Source: Mycolicibacterium helvum
GTDB taxonomy: Bacteria > Actinomycetota > Actinomycetes > Mycobacteriales > Mycobacteriaceae
Assembly: GCF_010731895.1 (NCBI RefSeq)
Contig: NZ_AP022596.1
Location: forward strand, 5,456,001 to 5,520,000
Length of the DNA stretch: 64,000 bases
Direction: 5' to 3'
In this document: positions 32,089 through 41,563 of the stretch, in pieces
How the letters are laid out: each line of letters begins with the position of its first letter
Position numbering within the stretch: position 1 is the stretch's first letter
Program-made: the position numbers and the translations under genes
Notes under the pieces: generated by a model
The model's database searches: none
Told to the model about the DNA's origin: nothing
Seen by the model: the letters and a program-made list of their open reading frames with translations, nothing else

Positions 32089-34290
32089 GTGCCTGAGGAA
32101 ACCAGCCCCCCAATCGGAGCGGCTCAGACCGAGCCCGCCGAAAGCGGCTGCCCGATGCGCATCAAGCCGCCCGTCGAGGGTGGCAGCAACCGCGACTGGT
32201 GGCCCAACGCGGTGAATCTCAAGATCCTGCAGAAGAATCCGCCCGCCATCGACCCGACGGACGAAGGCTACGACTACCGCGAGGCCGTCAAGACGCTCGA
32301 CTTCGAGGCATTCGAGCGTGATTTCGATGCCCTGCTGACAGATTCGCAGGCCTGGTGGCCCGCCGACTTCGGACACTACGGCCCGCTCTTCGTCCGGATG
32401 TCTTGGCACGCCGCCGGTACCTACCGGGTGGAGGACGGCCGCGGAGGCGGCGGGCGAGGGATGCAACGCTTCGCACCGCTGAACAGCTGGCCCGATAACG
32501 TCAGCCTGGACAAGGCCCGCCGCCTGCTGTGGCCGCTCAAGAAGAAGTACGGCAGCAAGATCTCGTGGTCAGACCTAATCGTCTACGCCGGAAACCGGGC
32601 CCAGGAGCACATGGGGTTCAAGACCGCCGGTTTCGCCTTCGGTCGCCCCGACTTCTGGGAGCCCGAAGAGGACATCTACTGGGGCGCCGAGCACGAGTGG
32701 CTGGGTTCGCAGGACCGCTACTCCGGCAGTGACCGGACCAAGCTGGAGAACCCGTTGGCCGCCAGCCACATGGGTCTGATCTACGTCAACCCCGAAGGCC
32801 CCGAAGGCAATCCGGATCCGGTCGCAGCAGCCATCGACATCCGCGAGACGTTCGGCCGGATGGCGATGAACGATATCGAGACCGCGGCCCTGATCGTCGG
32901 TGGCCACACCTTCGGCAAGACCCACGGCGCCACCGATATCGAGAACGGCGTGGAACCCGAAGCGGCCCCGCTCGAGCAGTTGGGCCTGGGCTGGAGCAAC
33001 CCCGGCGTCGGCAATGAGGCCGTCAGTAGCGGTCTGGAGGTGACCTGGACCCATACCCCCACCAAGTGGGACAACTCATTCCTGGAAATTCTCTACGGCA
33101 ACGAGTGGGAGCTCACCAAGAGCCCCCAGGGTGCCAACCAGTGGAAGCCCAAGGATGGCGGCTGGGCCAACTCGGTGCCGATGGCGCAGGGCAGCGGTAA
33201 GACCCACCCGTCGATGCTGACCACTGATCTGTCGATGCGGATGGATCCGATCTACGGCGAGATCACCCGCCGCTGGCTGGATCATCCCGAGGAGCTCGCC
33301 GAGGAGTACGCCAAGGCGTGGTTCAAGCTGCTGCACCGTGATCTGGGTCCGGTGGTCCGCTACCTCGGACCGCTGGTGCCCAAGCAGACCTGGCTGTGGC
33401 AGGACATCATTCCCGCAGGCAAGAGCCTGTCGGCCGATCAGGTCGCCACGCTCAAGTCGGCGATCGCGGACTCGGGTCTGACTGTGCCGCAGCTGGTTTC
33501 GACTGCCTGGAAGGCTGCCTCGTCCTACCGCAGCAGTGATATGCGAGGCGGCGCCAACGGTGGCCGGATCCGGCTGCAGCCACAGCTCGGCTGGGAGGCT
33601 AACGAGCCCGACGAACTGGCTCAGGTGATCAGCAAGCTGGAGCAGATCCAGGCCTCGGCGGGTGTCGACGTGTCCTTCGCCGACCTGGTGGTGCTGGCCG
33701 GCAACGTTGGTGTCGAAAAGGCCGCCAAGGCGGCCGGTTTCGACATCGAGGTGCCGTTCACCTCGGGTCGCGGTGACGCCACCCAGGAGCAGACCGACGT
33801 CGAGTCGTTCTCCTACCTGGAGCCGAAGGCCGATGGGTTCCGCAACTACGCGGGCAAGGGGCTGTCCCTGCCTGCCGAGTACCACCTCATCGACAAGGCC
33901 AACCTGCTGAATGTGTCGGCGCCGGAGATGACGGTGCTGGTCGGCGGCCTGCGGGTGCTGGGCGCCAATTTCGGTGGCACCAAGCTAGGTGTGCTGACCG
34001 ACAACCCGGGTGCGTTGACGACGGACTTCTTCGTCAATCTGCTCGATATGAGCACCAAGTGGGCGCCAGCAACCGACCAGTCGGCCGACGACGGCACCTA
34101 CATCGGCACGGACCGCGCCAGCGGTGCCGACAAGTACACCGCCAGCCGGGTGGACCTGCTGTTCGGGTCGAACTCGCAGCTGCGGGCGCTGGCTGAGGTG
34201 TACGCCGAGGATGACGCCAAGGAGAAGTTCGTCAAGGACTTCGTCGCGGCCTGGGTCAAGGTGATGGACGCCGACCGGTTCGACGTCTGA
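32089..34290 (+). CDS. katG: catalase-peroxidase KatG
   Basis: 733 aa starting with GTG after GAAAGGAAA. Both halves of the bifunctional haem enzyme are complete. Distal residues Arg103, Trp106 and His107 ([10 protein letters not shown]), the adduct residues Tyr232 and Met258 with Trp106, and proximal His273 ([10 protein letters not shown]) are all seen. Ser314 matches M. tuberculosis Ser315, whose change gives isoniazid resistance, so this is the wild-type state. Breaks down H2O2 and activates isoniazid; cytosolic. Transcribed with furA. Confidence 0.97.
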   Translation: MPEETSPPIGAAQTEPAESGCPMRIKPPVEGGSNRDWWPNAVNLKILQKNPPAIDPTDEGYDYREAVKTLDFEAFERDFDALLTDSQAWWPADFGHYGPLFVRMSWHAAGTYRVEDGRGGGGRGMQRFAPLNSWPDNVSLDKARRLLWPLKKKYGSKISWSDLIVYAGNRAQEHMGFKTAGFAFGRPDFWEPEEDIYWGAEHEWLGSQDRYSGSDRTKLENPLAASHMGLIYVNPEGPEGNPDPVAAAIDIRETFGRMAMNDIETAALIVGGHTFGKTHGATDIENGVEPEAAPLEQLGLGWSNPGVGNEAVSSGLEVTWTHTPTKWDNSFLEILYGNEWELTKSPQGANQWKPKDGGWANSVPMAQGSGKTHPSMLTTDLSMRMDPIYGEITRRWLDHPEELAEEYAKAWFKLLHRDLGPVVRYLGPLVPKQTWLWQDIIPAGKSLSADQVATLKSAIADSGLTVPQLVSTAWKAASSYRSSDMRGGANGGRIRLQPQLGWEANEPDELAQVISKLEQIQASAGVDVSFADLVVLAGNVGVEKAAKAAGFDIEVPFTSGRGDATQEQTDVESFSYLEPKADGFRNYAGKGLSLPAEYHLIDKANLLNVSAPEMTVLVGGLRVLGANFGGTKLGVLTDNPGALTTDFFVNLLDMSTKWAPATDQSADDGTYIGTDRASGADKYTASRVDLLFGSNSQLRALAEVYAEDDAKEKFVKDFVAAWVKVMDADRFDV

Positions 34291-34304
34291 CCTCAAGCAG
34301 TAAG

Positions 34305-34337
34305 CGAAACCCCGCGGGCGTTGCCCGCGGGGTTTCG
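34305..34337 (+). terminator. terminator of the furA-katG operon
   Basis: A perfect 15-bp stem (arms 34305-34319 and 34323-34337) with loop GTT begins 15 nt after the katG stop. The 3' arm ends in GTTTCG, giving a short U run. Strong intrinsic terminator. Confidence 0.9.
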
Positions 34338-34535
34338 TCGGTATTGGGAGCTGGTGTTGCCCACCGAGCGGGTCACCGGTGTTGAATCCCGCTGTTCTCG
34401 TCATCGAGACCACTGGTCTCGACGTGGTCTAGGCGGCGAGCACCGCCGGATGCCCAACCGCCGAGCGTGGGGGGTATCGATCGAAATCGTCGGCAGACTC
34501 ACCGAAATCCCCCACCGACGGCGCGCGACAGCGCC

Positions 34536-34850
34536 TTAGCGGCAGCCGCCGGCGCTGACCCAGCGGCCGTTGTAGCCCACACAGCCGCTGACCGGCGGCG
34601 GCGGAGGCGGCGGAGGCGGCGGGTAGTCCTCGGGCAGCGGCGCGTAATAAGACGGCGGCGGCACGTAGGGCGCCATCACGTCGGACAGGTTGGCGCAGCC
34701 ACTGACCGTGACCCGGCGGCCGGCGCTGGCGCACACGTCGGCATGCGCCTCACCGCTGGGCGCAATGGTGACGATCGCGGCGGGAACACCGGTCAGCGCC
34801 AGCAGTGCCGCTCCGGCAACCCCCCAGGTTCGCATCGCATGTCGTTTCAT
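34536..34850 (-). CDS. exported protein with poly-proline tract
   Basis: 104 aa from ATG preceded by GAGGAC. Signal peptide about 1-36 (EAHA-DV). The mature part has a Cys-pair module (CASAGRRVTVSGC), a Pro/Tyr segment with ten consecutive prolines, and a second Cys pair with NGRW and SAGGC. Disulfide-linked ends around a stiff Pro rod suggest a wall-spanning protein. Function unknown. Confidence 0.7.
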   Translation of the reverse strand: MKRHAMRTWGVAGAALLALTGVPAAIVTIAPSGEAHADVCASAGRRVTVSGCANLSDVMAPYVPPPSYYAPLPEDYPPPPPPPPPPVSGCVGYNGRWVSAGGCR

Positions 34851-34918
34851 CCGCGTCCTCTCCCCTGTCTCACTCGTGCAGCGGACTATACCGACGCCCG
34901 CTGTGCGCCAACGGGGCT

Positions 34919-35776
34919 TCAGGGCCGGTGCTCGCGGGCGCGTCGCATCCGGACCGCCACTGCCACTGCAACCAGCACTGCTAGCGCAACGAGCCACGGC
35001 CAGGCACTCGTGCGGTACACCCAGCCGGCTATCGTGCCCTGCAGTCGGCCGGCCGCGGCGATGATCGGATCGGCGGGATTCCCGTCGGCGCTGAACAGCC
35101 GGATCTCGTAGAGACCGTAGTAGCCGACATAGAGACCGACGGCGATCAGCACGACACCGCTGATCCGGCTGACGTAAGGCAGCAGCTGGCGCATCTTGTC
35201 GATCAGCGCGGTACTGGTCAGGGCGATCCCGACCGCGAGCACGCCGACCACCAACGCCAGGCCGGCAGCGTAGGCGGCGTACACGAGCACGGCGCCGGCC
35301 ACCGACCCGCTGCGCATCGTGCTGCCGGTGACCGCGAGAAACGGCCCGATGGTGCAGGACAGCGACGCGATCGCATAGCCCATCCCGTACCCGAACATCG
35401 ACCCCAGCCGCGCCGTCGGCGCCCATCGCCAGCGCGACCCGACCGGATTCCAGGCCAGTTCGCGGCCGGCCAGCAGCCAAATGCCAAGGGCGACAAGGCT
35501 GATCCCAATGACGATGGTCGCATACGGAAGATAACGCTGCACGACGGTGGCGACTGGAACCGTCAAGAGCCCGAAGAGGCCGAACACCGCGAGGAATCCC
35601 AGTGCCATCGCAGCGGTCGCTGCCAGCGCGCGCCCCACCGCCGCGGTACGGCTCGGATCTGCGCCCTCACCACGAACGACGAGCGTCAGATAGGCCGGCA
35701 GCATGGCGAATCCGCACGGGTTCAGCGCGGCGACCATCCCGGCGGCCAGTGCTAGGCCGGTCAAGTTTGCATCCAC
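34919..35776 (-). CDS. CcdA/DsbD-family thiol-electron carrier membrane protein
   Basis: 285 aa. The two conserved cysteine motifs are present: AALNPCGFAMLP with Cys21 in the first helix and SLSCTIGPFLA in the fourth region. About six core helices, with one more near the C-terminus (about 255-275) and a basic end. CcdA-type proteins pass electrons from cytosolic thioredoxin to periplasmic redoxins. The redoxin gene lies 7 nt upstream, as in the mpt53-Rv2877c pair of M. tuberculosis. Likely partner in extracellular disulfide handling or cytochrome c maturation. Confidence 0.88.
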   Translation of the reverse strand: MDANLTGLALAAGMVAALNPCGFAMLPAYLTLVVRGEGADPSRTAAVGRALAATAAMALGFLAVFGLFGLLTVPVATVVQRYLPYATIVIGISLVALGIWLLAGRELAWNPVGSRWRWAPTARLGSMFGYGMGYAIASLSCTIGPFLAVTGSTMRSGSVAGAVLVYAAYAAGLALVVGVLAVGIALTSTALIDKMRQLLPYVSRISGVVLIAVGLYVGYYGLYEIRLFSADGNPADPIIAAAGRLQGTIAGWVYRTSAWPWLVALAVLVAVAVAVRMRRAREHRP

Positions 35777-35783
35777 GGATACC

Positions 35784-36284
35784 TCAGGACACCAGCGCGT
35801 GCACCCGGTCGCTGAGTTCCTGTTCCGACATCGCCGAGGTCGGGTTGTTCACGAACGTCGACGACCCGTCGGGACGAAGGAACACATACGCGGGTTGCCA
35901 CGGCACGTTGAACCGCGCCCAGATCGAACCGTCGGCATCGTTGAGGTTGGTGAAGTTCAGGTTGTACTTCGAGACGAAGCCTTCCATCTGCCCCACGTCG
36001 GAGCGCGCTGCGACCCCGACGAAGGTGACCTTCGGGTTCGCGGCCGCGACCTGGCTGACGTTCGGGGCCTCCTGATTGCAGAACGGGCACCACGGGGTCC
36101 AGAACCACAGCACCGCCGGTTTGCCCTGCAGACTTGCGCCGTTGAACGGGGCTCCGCTCAGGGTCGTGCCGGTGAACGCCAGCTGGTCCTCGGCAATGGC
36201 TGCCGGCGGTGTGGCGACTCCCACGGTGAGTACCGCCATCAGCACGGCCAGAGCCTGCAACGTGCGGTGTAACCAGAGTTTCAT
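35784..36284 (-). CDS. secreted thioredoxin-fold thiol:disulfide protein, MPT53/DsbE-like
   Basis: 166 aa from ATG after CAGGAGG. Signal peptide about 1-31. Thioredoxin fold with active site WTPWCPFCNQEAP (Cys66, Cys69) and cis-Pro region PWQPAYVFLRPDG. The sequence follows MPT53/DsbE-like proteins of mycobacteria; MPT53 oxidises unfolded exported proteins. With the CcdA-like gene it forms a two-gene redox unit. Whether it acts as oxidase or reductase cannot be told. Confidence 0.85.
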   Translation of the reverse strand: MKLWLHRTLQALAVLMAVLTVGVATPPAAIAEDQLAFTGTTLSGAPFNGASLQGKPAVLWFWTPWCPFCNQEAPNVSQVAAANPKVTFVGVAARSDVGQMEGFVSKYNLNFTNLNDADGSIWARFNVPWQPAYVFLRPDGSSTFVNNPTSAMSEQELSDRVHALVS

Positions 36285-36362
36285 GGCATGGCCTCCTGGC
36301 CGTCGGGGCGGACTGCTCTTGTTGTCACGTTTACCCGCGGCCGTTCGGTTCAATCGGAGACA

Positions 36363-36394
36363 TTGACAGTTTACGTGACGTAACGGAACATAAT
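36363..36394 (+). promoter_or_regulatory. promoter of the TetR operon with palindromic operator
   Basis: TTGACA (36363-36368) and CATAAT (36389-36394) flank a perfect 13-bp palindrome TTACGT-G-ACGTAA (36371-36383) that sits wholly in the spacer. The GTG of the TetR gene follows 5 nt after the -10 box. A TetR dimer here would block RNA polymerase. The 20-nt spacer is long. Confidence 0.6.
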
Positions 36395-36399
36395 TGTTC

Positions 36400-37026
36400 G
36401 TGACAACCCCCGATCGCGGAATCCTCTCGGTCAGCCCAGAACCGGCGCGCGGTCGTCCCCGGGACCCGCGCACCGACGAAGCGATCATGACGGCCACCCG
36501 CCGGCTGCTCACCGATGTCGGCTACGACCAGGTGTCGATGGAATCGATCGCCCGCGCGGCCGGGGTGAGCCGTCCGACCATTTACCGCCGCTGGCCGTCC
36601 AAGGCGCACGTGGTCTTCGAGGCCGCATTCGGTACCGACGCCGGCAGTGCCGCGTTGCCGCGTTCTGGCGATTTCGAATCCGACCTGCGGGAGTTCATTC
36701 GCGGTGCGGTGACTTTCTGGCGCGAGCCGGTGGTCGAAGCCGCGACGATGGGCATCCTCGCCGAACGCCGCCGCGACTCCGAATTGCACATCCGCACACA
36801 GCAATTGCTCGACGATCGGATCCGTGGCGAGCTGGCCGACCTGGTCAGCGCCGGCGCCGAGCAGGGAGTGGTGCGCGCCGATATCGACACCGACACGTTG
36901 TTCAACGTGCTGGTCGGTTCCACCTTCTATAGCGCCCTCGTGGACGGGCGCGACGACACCGACCACCTGGTCGACAGACTCTGCTCCCTGGTCATGCAGG
37001 GCGCGCAGGCACGAGAGAAGGAATGA
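36400..37026 (+). CDS. TetR-family transcriptional regulator
   Basis: 208 aa from GTG (a TTG two codons earlier is less likely). TetR_N helix-turn-helix: AIMTATRRLLTDVGYDQVSMESIARAAGVSRPTIYRRWPSK. The C-terminal ligand domain is helical and variable. The gene heads an operon with DUF1214 and sulfotransferase genes through ATGA overlaps, and the 13-bp palindrome in its promoter indicates autoregulation. Ligand unknown. Confidence 0.9.
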   Translation: MTTPDRGILSVSPEPARGRPRDPRTDEAIMTATRRLLTDVGYDQVSMESIARAAGVSRPTIYRRWPSKAHVVFEAAFGTDAGSAALPRSGDFESDLREFIRGAVTFWREPVVEAATMGILAERRRDSELHIRTQQLLDDRIRGELADLVSAGAEQGVVRADIDTDTLFNVLVGSTFYSALVDGRDDTDHLVDRLCSLVMQGAQAREKE

Positions 37027-38120
37027 ACATGTCCCACGACGGAAAGACGACGGCGGCAAACGAATTGTCACAGGCCTTTCACGAATTGCTGGACGAGCTC
37101 GGCTCGTTCGAGCGCAAGTTCCTGGCCGCCGATCCCCCGCTCGAGGAAGCCGACATCCTTGACGGGTATCGGCTGACGTTCACCCTGCTGCGCGTGGCGG
37201 TCGACGCCTACGTGTGGGGTGACAAGGCCAATCCCCGGTTCGTCGACGTCATCGGGCCCTATCAGCGATGGGGCGGGGACAACACCGACGCTTTCTACCA
37301 ACTGGCCCCGGTCGACCCCAATCGCACGTACCGGGTCACCGGGAACCGGGGTGACTCCGTCTACCTGTCGATCACCGTCTACGGCGGCCCTGACGACGGC
37401 CATTACAGCAATCGCATCGTCGGCACGATGAACGACCGCTCCCTGCAGTTCGACGACGACGGCAATTTCGAGTTCACCATCAGCCCCGACCCGCAGCCGG
37501 GCACCTGGCTGAAGCTCGAGTCGGATGCCGTTGTCGCGCTGACCCGCGACTACCTGGAGAACCCCGAGACCGACCGGCGCGTGCAGTGGAAGATCGAAGC
37601 CGTCGACCCACCCGCCCGCAAGCAGGACGACCGCGCCGACCTCATCCGCCGGCTGCGATCGGCCAGGACCTGGCTCAACGAGCAGTACTCCTTCCTCCCG
37701 ACCCGGGTCGAGCCGCCGAACGAGATCGCCGAACCGTATCCGGTGCCTCAGCAGACCTACGGCTGGGCCGCAGGCGATGCCGCTTACGCGATGGGGGCCT
37801 ACGAACTGCAGCCGGGCCAGGCGCTGATCATCGACGGCACCTCACCGTCGTGCGTGTTCTGGAATCTGTGCCTGTGGAACCCCTTCCTGCACACCTACGA
37901 CTACTCCTACGAGCGGGTGACCATCAACGGCGCGCATATCAGCTACGAGCCCGACGGCTCCTGGCGAATCGTGGTGAGCGACATTGATCCCGGCCATCCC
38001 AACTGGGTATCGACGGCGGGGCGCACCAAGGGCCTGATCTGGCTGCGCTGGTTCCTGCCGGACGAGACGCCGAAGCGGCCCACCTGCCGGGTCGTGGACG
38101 TCGCCGAGGCTTCCGCATGA
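37023..38120 (+). CDS. DUF1214-domain protein
   Basis: 365 aa. ATG overlaps the TetR stop by 4 nt; a second ATG is two codons on. The C-terminal part (about 110-360) has the DUF1214 pattern: TYRVTGNRGDSVYLSITVYGG, GTWLKLESDAVVALTRDYLENP and a WYNDY-like end (SYEPDGSWRIVVSD). DUF1214 proteins are often encoded with lipid-modifying enzymes, and their chemistry is unknown. No signal peptide. Coupled to the sulfotransferase by ATGA. Confidence 0.78.
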   Translation: MNMSHDGKTTAANELSQAFHELLDELGSFERKFLAADPPLEEADILDGYRLTFTLLRVAVDAYVWGDKANPRFVDVIGPYQRWGGDNTDAFYQLAPVDPNRTYRVTGNRGDSVYLSITVYGGPDDGHYSNRIVGTMNDRSLQFDDDGNFEFTISPDPQPGTWLKLESDAVVALTRDYLENPETDRRVQWKIEAVDPPARKQDDRADLIRRLRSARTWLNEQYSFLPTRVEPPNEIAEPYPVPQQTYGWAAGDAAYAMGAYELQPGQALIIDGTSPSCVFWNLCLWNPFLHTYDYSYERVTINGAHISYEPDGSWRIVVSDIDPGHPNWVSTAGRTKGLIWLRWFLPDETPKRPTCRVVDVAEASA

Positions 38121-39361
38121 CCGCTGGGGTGCAGCGGCCCGAGGCCATCAGGTTCACCGATCTGGCCAACCCGGTGTTCCCCGAGGCCGCCAAGCCGATG
38201 CGTGAGGCGCTGGCAGGCTACGGGTCGATCTTGGAACTGACCTCAGAGGCGTTGCTGACCACCGCAACTGAGCGCACCGGACTCGACGGCTGGGGCGACG
38301 ACAGCTTCCGCGAACGTCTCGACGTGCTGACCGAATCGTTGCGCGAGGAGACCGGGCTGTCCGACGTCGGCGTCGCCATAGTCTTCGAACAGCTGGTCGG
38401 CAATTTGGTCAACCGGCTTCGCTTCGAGGCGCTCATCGCCGCGCATCCCGAGATCGAGGATGTCGACATCACGCGGCCGATCATCATCTGCGGCCTGCCC
38501 CGCACCGGTACGACTCACCTGCACAACTTGATCGCTGCCGACCCCAACCTGCGTTATCTGCCGTACTGGGAGAGCCTGGAGCCCTTCCCCACCCCCGGTG
38601 AAGAGGACTCCGCGCGCCGGGATCGATGTTCGACCGGGCTGGATCTGGTTGACACCTCGATGCCCGATTTCAAGCGGATGCACGATATGACTGTCGACCA
38701 TGCACACGAGGAAATTCAGCTGCTGGCCAACGACATCTCCGGCATGCTCTTCGAAACGACCTACCACATACCGACATTCGCCGCGCATTACAAGTCCCAC
38801 GACCAGGGGCCCTCGTATGCCCATCTCAAGCGGCAACTGCAGGCCATGCAATGGCTACGGGGCGGAACTCGCTGGGTACTGAAATCCCCGCAGCACCTCG
38901 AACAGTTCGCCACCCTGTACGCCACCTTCCCGGATGCGACATTCATTGTGACGCATCGTGATCCGGTCGAGGTGACGCGCTCAATGCTCACCATGATCGT
39001 CTACGCCTCCCGCATGGCCTGCGCGCAGCCAGATCCTGCCAAGATCGCGCGAACCTGGCTCGACCGGGCCGACGACCTGTTCAGCGGCTGCCTGCACGGC
39101 CGCGACGTGCTGCCGGCCGAGCAGTCGATCGACGTGCGCTTCACCGACTTCATGGCCGACGAACAGGGCACGCTCTCGGCGATCTACGAACTGGCCGACC
39201 AGCCCTACGGCGACGACGTGCGCGCGGCAATGGCTGACTTCATCGCCGCGCACCCGCGCGGACGCTACGGCGAGGTGATCTACGATCTCGCCGACGTGGG
39301 ACTCGACCCTGCGGAGGTGGCCGACCGCCTGAGCACTTACCGAGACCGCTTCATCGGCTGA
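38117..39361 (+). CDS. PAPS-type sulfotransferase family protein
   Basis: 414 aa. The 5'-phosphosulfate loop is seen as PIIICGLPRTGTTHLHNL (121-138), and the 3'-phosphate segment as FIVTHRDPVEVTRSML. Family members move sulfate from PAPS to hydroxyl groups of lipids or glycans; mycobacteria have many (Stf proteins). The gene is translationally coupled to DUF1214 and ends 11 nt inside the convergent Mug gene. Substrate unknown, perhaps a lipid handled by the DUF1214 protein. Confidence 0.85.
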   Translation: MTAGVQRPEAIRFTDLANPVFPEAAKPMREALAGYGSILELTSEALLTTATERTGLDGWGDDSFRERLDVLTESLREETGLSDVGVAIVFEQLVGNLVNRLRFEALIAAHPEIEDVDITRPIIICGLPRTGTTHLHNLIAADPNLRYLPYWESLEPFPTPGEEDSARRDRCSTGLDLVDTSMPDFKRMHDMTVDHAHEEIQLLANDISGMLFETTYHIPTFAAHYKSHDQGPSYAHLKRQLQAMQWLRGGTRWVLKSPQHLEQFATLYATFPDATFIVTHRDPVEVTRSMLTMIVYASRMACAQPDPAKIARTWLDRADDLFSGCLHGRDVLPAEQSIDVRFTDFMADEQGTLSAIYELADQPYGDDVRAAMADFIAAHPRGRYGEVIYDLADVGLDPAEVADRLSTYRDRFIG

Positions 39362-39872
39362 ACGCTCGCAGCTCGGCGTACGCCTCGACCAGTGCCGCGA
39401 TGGGGAACCGCCGATTCCGACCGCTCGGATTGGGCAGCACCCAGGCCGTGGCGCCGGCAACGGTGTCGCGTTGGAGCCCCCACGCCACGCTGTTCGTTCC
39501 GAGCACCACCGACATTGCGGGCTTCCCCAGGAAGGCCAGCACGCGCGGCGAGACTGCACGCATCTTCGTCTCGAATGACGCGAGCGCCTGCCGGATCTCG
39601 TGAGCTGACACTGCGCGTGCCTCGGCGGTCGGTCTTGTCACGACCGCAGTGATGCCGCAACGGTATTCAAGCAGGCGGCGCTCCTCGGAAGGTGCCAACT
39701 GCCGATCGGTGAACCCGGCGAGATGGATCGCAGTCCAGAACCGGTTGGTCGGGCTGGAGAAGTTGTATCCGTCGGCTTGTGCGGTCAGCGCAGGGTTGAT
39801 TCCGCAGAAGACGATATCCAAGTCGTTGGCCAGGATGTCTGGCTGGTAGGTCCGCTCAGGTGGAGTCGTCAT
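39351..39872 (-). CDS. mug: G/U mismatch-specific (Mug-family) DNA glycosylase
   Basis: 173 aa. Uracil-glycosylase fold motifs of the Mug group: IVFCGINPALTAQADGYNFSSPTNRFW, with GINP as the water-activating motif, and VLPNPSGRNRR as the mismatch loop. Mug removes uracil or ethenocytosine opposite guanine. Its ATG overlaps the stop of the Mrr-like nuclease gene by 4 nt, so the two are made together. Its 3' end overlaps the convergent sulfotransferase by 11 nt. Confidence 0.88.
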   Translation of the reverse strand: MTTPPERTYQPDILANDLDIVFCGINPALTAQADGYNFSSPTNRFWTAIHLAGFTDRQLAPSEERRLLEYRCGITAVVTRPTAEARAVSAHEIRQALASFETKMRAVSPRVLAFLGKPAMSVVLGTNSVAWGLQRDTVAGATAWVLPNPSGRNRRFPIAALVEAYAELRAFSR

Positions 39873-40456
39873 TGGGTGCTCGGCGTTCGGGAGCGCGACA
39901 GCCGCGCCAGTCGAGTGCGATCGACCAGCACGCAGCCATGTGCGTCGGCCAGCTGTTGAGCGGCCCGCGTGTAGCGGTGGTTGGACACCACCATCGTCGC
40001 CGTGCAGTCGTAGACGGTTGCGCCGGCCACCACCTGCTGGATGGCGGCGCCGTTGACCACGCGGCTCTGCCGCTTGCACTGCACCGCGGTGCGGATACCG
40101 TCCCTGATTGCGATCAGATCGACGCCGAAATCGCCAGTCGCTCTTGTCAGCTCGACGGTGTAGCCGACACCCCGCAGTACCGCGGCGACGTAGCGCTCGA
40201 ATTCCACGCCCGCCATCGCGTCCACTGCGGCCTGCCCGGAGGCGCGGTAAAGCGCATCACGCCTGACCTTTCGGCGATAGCCGAGCCAGACCAGCAGTGC
40301 CCGCCACGCGCAGACCGGCACGCCCACCGCACTGACGACAGCTAGCACCCACACCGCCTTGTTGAGCTGGCCGACGAGCGCCAGTAGCGCTGTCGTGGCA
40401 ATCCACAACCCCAGCCATTGCAGTGCCGTCCTGACCGCGGCCGCGTCCTCGCGCAC
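39869..40456 (-). CDS. membrane-anchored Mrr-like restriction endonuclease-fold protein
   Basis: 195 aa from GTG; the frame is open upstream, but that part is antisense to the luciferase-like gene. Two helices (about 12-30 and 33-53) precede a basic linker and an Mrr catalytic domain (about 80-185) with FERYVAAVLRGVGY, then GDFGVDLIA (Asp113) and AVQCKR (Gln126, Lys128): the D-(Q)xK nuclease core. Mrr proteins cut modified foreign DNA; membrane-tethered versions of unknown role are widespread in actinobacteria. Coupled to mug by ATGA. Confidence 0.82.
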   Translation of the reverse strand: MREDAAAVRTALQWLGLWIATTALLALVGQLNKAVWVLAVVSAVGVPVCAWRALLVWLGYRRKVRRDALYRASGQAAVDAMAGVEFERYVAAVLRGVGYTVELTRATGDFGVDLIAIRDGIRTAVQCKRQSRVVNGAAIQQVVAGATVYDCTATMVVSNHRYTRAAQQLADAHGCVLVDRTRLARLSRSRTPSTQ

Positions 40457-40555
40457 GGCGCCACCGTAGCTGCGGGCACCGACAGGGAGCCGGGCAATGA
40501 GGCACAGCGGCCAAATCGTGACCCGTTCGCATCGAGTTTGGCGCAACGGCAGCAA

Positions 40556-40561
40556 TACAGT
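40556..40561 (+). promoter_or_regulatory. -10 box, leaderless start of LLM oxidoreductase gene
   Basis: TACAGT ends 6 nt before the ATG. Confidence 0.5.
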
Positions 40562-40567
40562 GCTCTG

Positions 40568-41530
40568 ATGCTCGCGATTCTCCGCTTCAATTTCGCCTCT
40601 CCTGGCGGCGATCCCGGTGTGCAGGGTGAATTGCTTTCCGCGGCATTGGAGTTGGCGCAGTTCGGGGATCGGCACGGGATCGCCGCGGTCAGTGTCGATG
40701 AGCACCACGCCACCGGGCACGGTTGGAGCTGTAACCCGGTCATGATCGCGGGCATGTTTCTGGCTCGCACGGCCAACATCTTCGCCAGCATCGACTGTGC
40801 GCTGGGGCCGCTGTGGAATCCGGTTCGAATGGCCGAAGACATCGCGCTGATCGACGCGATGAGCCGCGGCCGCCTGCACACCACCGTCGGCCTGGGTTAC
40901 CGCGAAGTGGAGTACGAAGCCCTCGGGGTGGACTTCGGCCGCCGCGGCGAACTGATGGATCAGCTGCTGGAAAAGATGCTGGCGTCCTGGACCGAGGGTT
41001 CCAGTGTGGTGTCGGGAACCTGGACCAGCCCGCATCCACCGCTGTATCTCGGCGGCGGGGTGCGGGCGACTGTCCGGCGGGCCGTGCGGTTCGGCCTGCC
41101 CTTGAGCCTGCCCGACCACCGCCCCGACCTGGCGGAGTACTACACCGAGTTGTGCCGCGAAGCGGGTCAGCGACCATTCGTCCTCATGCCACCAGCGGTC
41201 AACCGCGGGATGATCTACCTGCACGAAGACCCCGAGCGAGCCTGGGCCGAGCTCGGCGAGCACATCCTGTGGGAAGCGGTCACCTACGGACGATGGTCTG
41301 ACGACCCGTCGCGGTCGGTCATGCATCTGCCCGGTGTGCAGACCCTGGCCGAAGTTCAGGCGTCTGGCAGATACCGATTCCTGACTCCCGACCAGCTGAT
41401 CGACGAGGTACGTGCGTCGGCGAACTACGGCCCGATCGTGATGCATCCACTGGTCGGTGGCATGCCGGTGGACGAGGCCTGGAAGTCGGTAACTCTACTT
41501 ACGGACGAGGTCCTGCCCGCCCTGCGTTAG
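40568..41530 (+). CDS. luciferase-like (LLM) flavin/F420-dependent oxidoreductase
   Basis: 320 aa from the ATG; an upstream in-frame extension is antisense to the nuclease gene. TIM-barrel LLM pattern: LRFNFASPGGDP, VSVDEHHATGHGWSCNPVMIAG, RMAEDIALIDAMSRGRLHTTVGLGY and PHPPLYLGG. The family uses FMN or F420; mycobacteria favour F420. Substrate unknown. Ends near a 12-bp palindrome. Confidence 0.85.
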   Translation: MLAILRFNFASPGGDPGVQGELLSAALELAQFGDRHGIAAVSVDEHHATGHGWSCNPVMIAGMFLARTANIFASIDCALGPLWNPVRMAEDIALIDAMSRGRLHTTVGLGYREVEYEALGVDFGRRGELMDQLLEKMLASWTEGSSVVSGTWTSPHPPLYLGGGVRATVRRAVRFGLPLSLPDHRPDLAEYYTELCREAGQRPFVLMPPAVNRGMIYLHEDPERAWAELGEHILWEAVTYGRWSDDPSRSVMHLPGVQTLAEVQASGRYRFLTPDQLIDEVRASANYGPIVMHPLVGGMPVDEAWKSVTLLTDEVLPALR

Positions 41531-41551
41531 CCAATCTGGCGGTCGAGGTTG

Positions 41552-41563
41552 CCCGAATTCGGG
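41552..41563. promoter_or_regulatory. 12-bp perfect palindrome between LLM and STAS genes
   Basis: CCCGAATTCGGG lies 21 nt after the LLM stop. It may be a weak terminator or an operator for the STAS gene 140 nt later. Confidence 0.35.

Noticed and set aside
32089..34290. KatG Ser315 resistance change
   Set aside because: The equivalent residue (Ser314 here) is Ser, the wild-type state.
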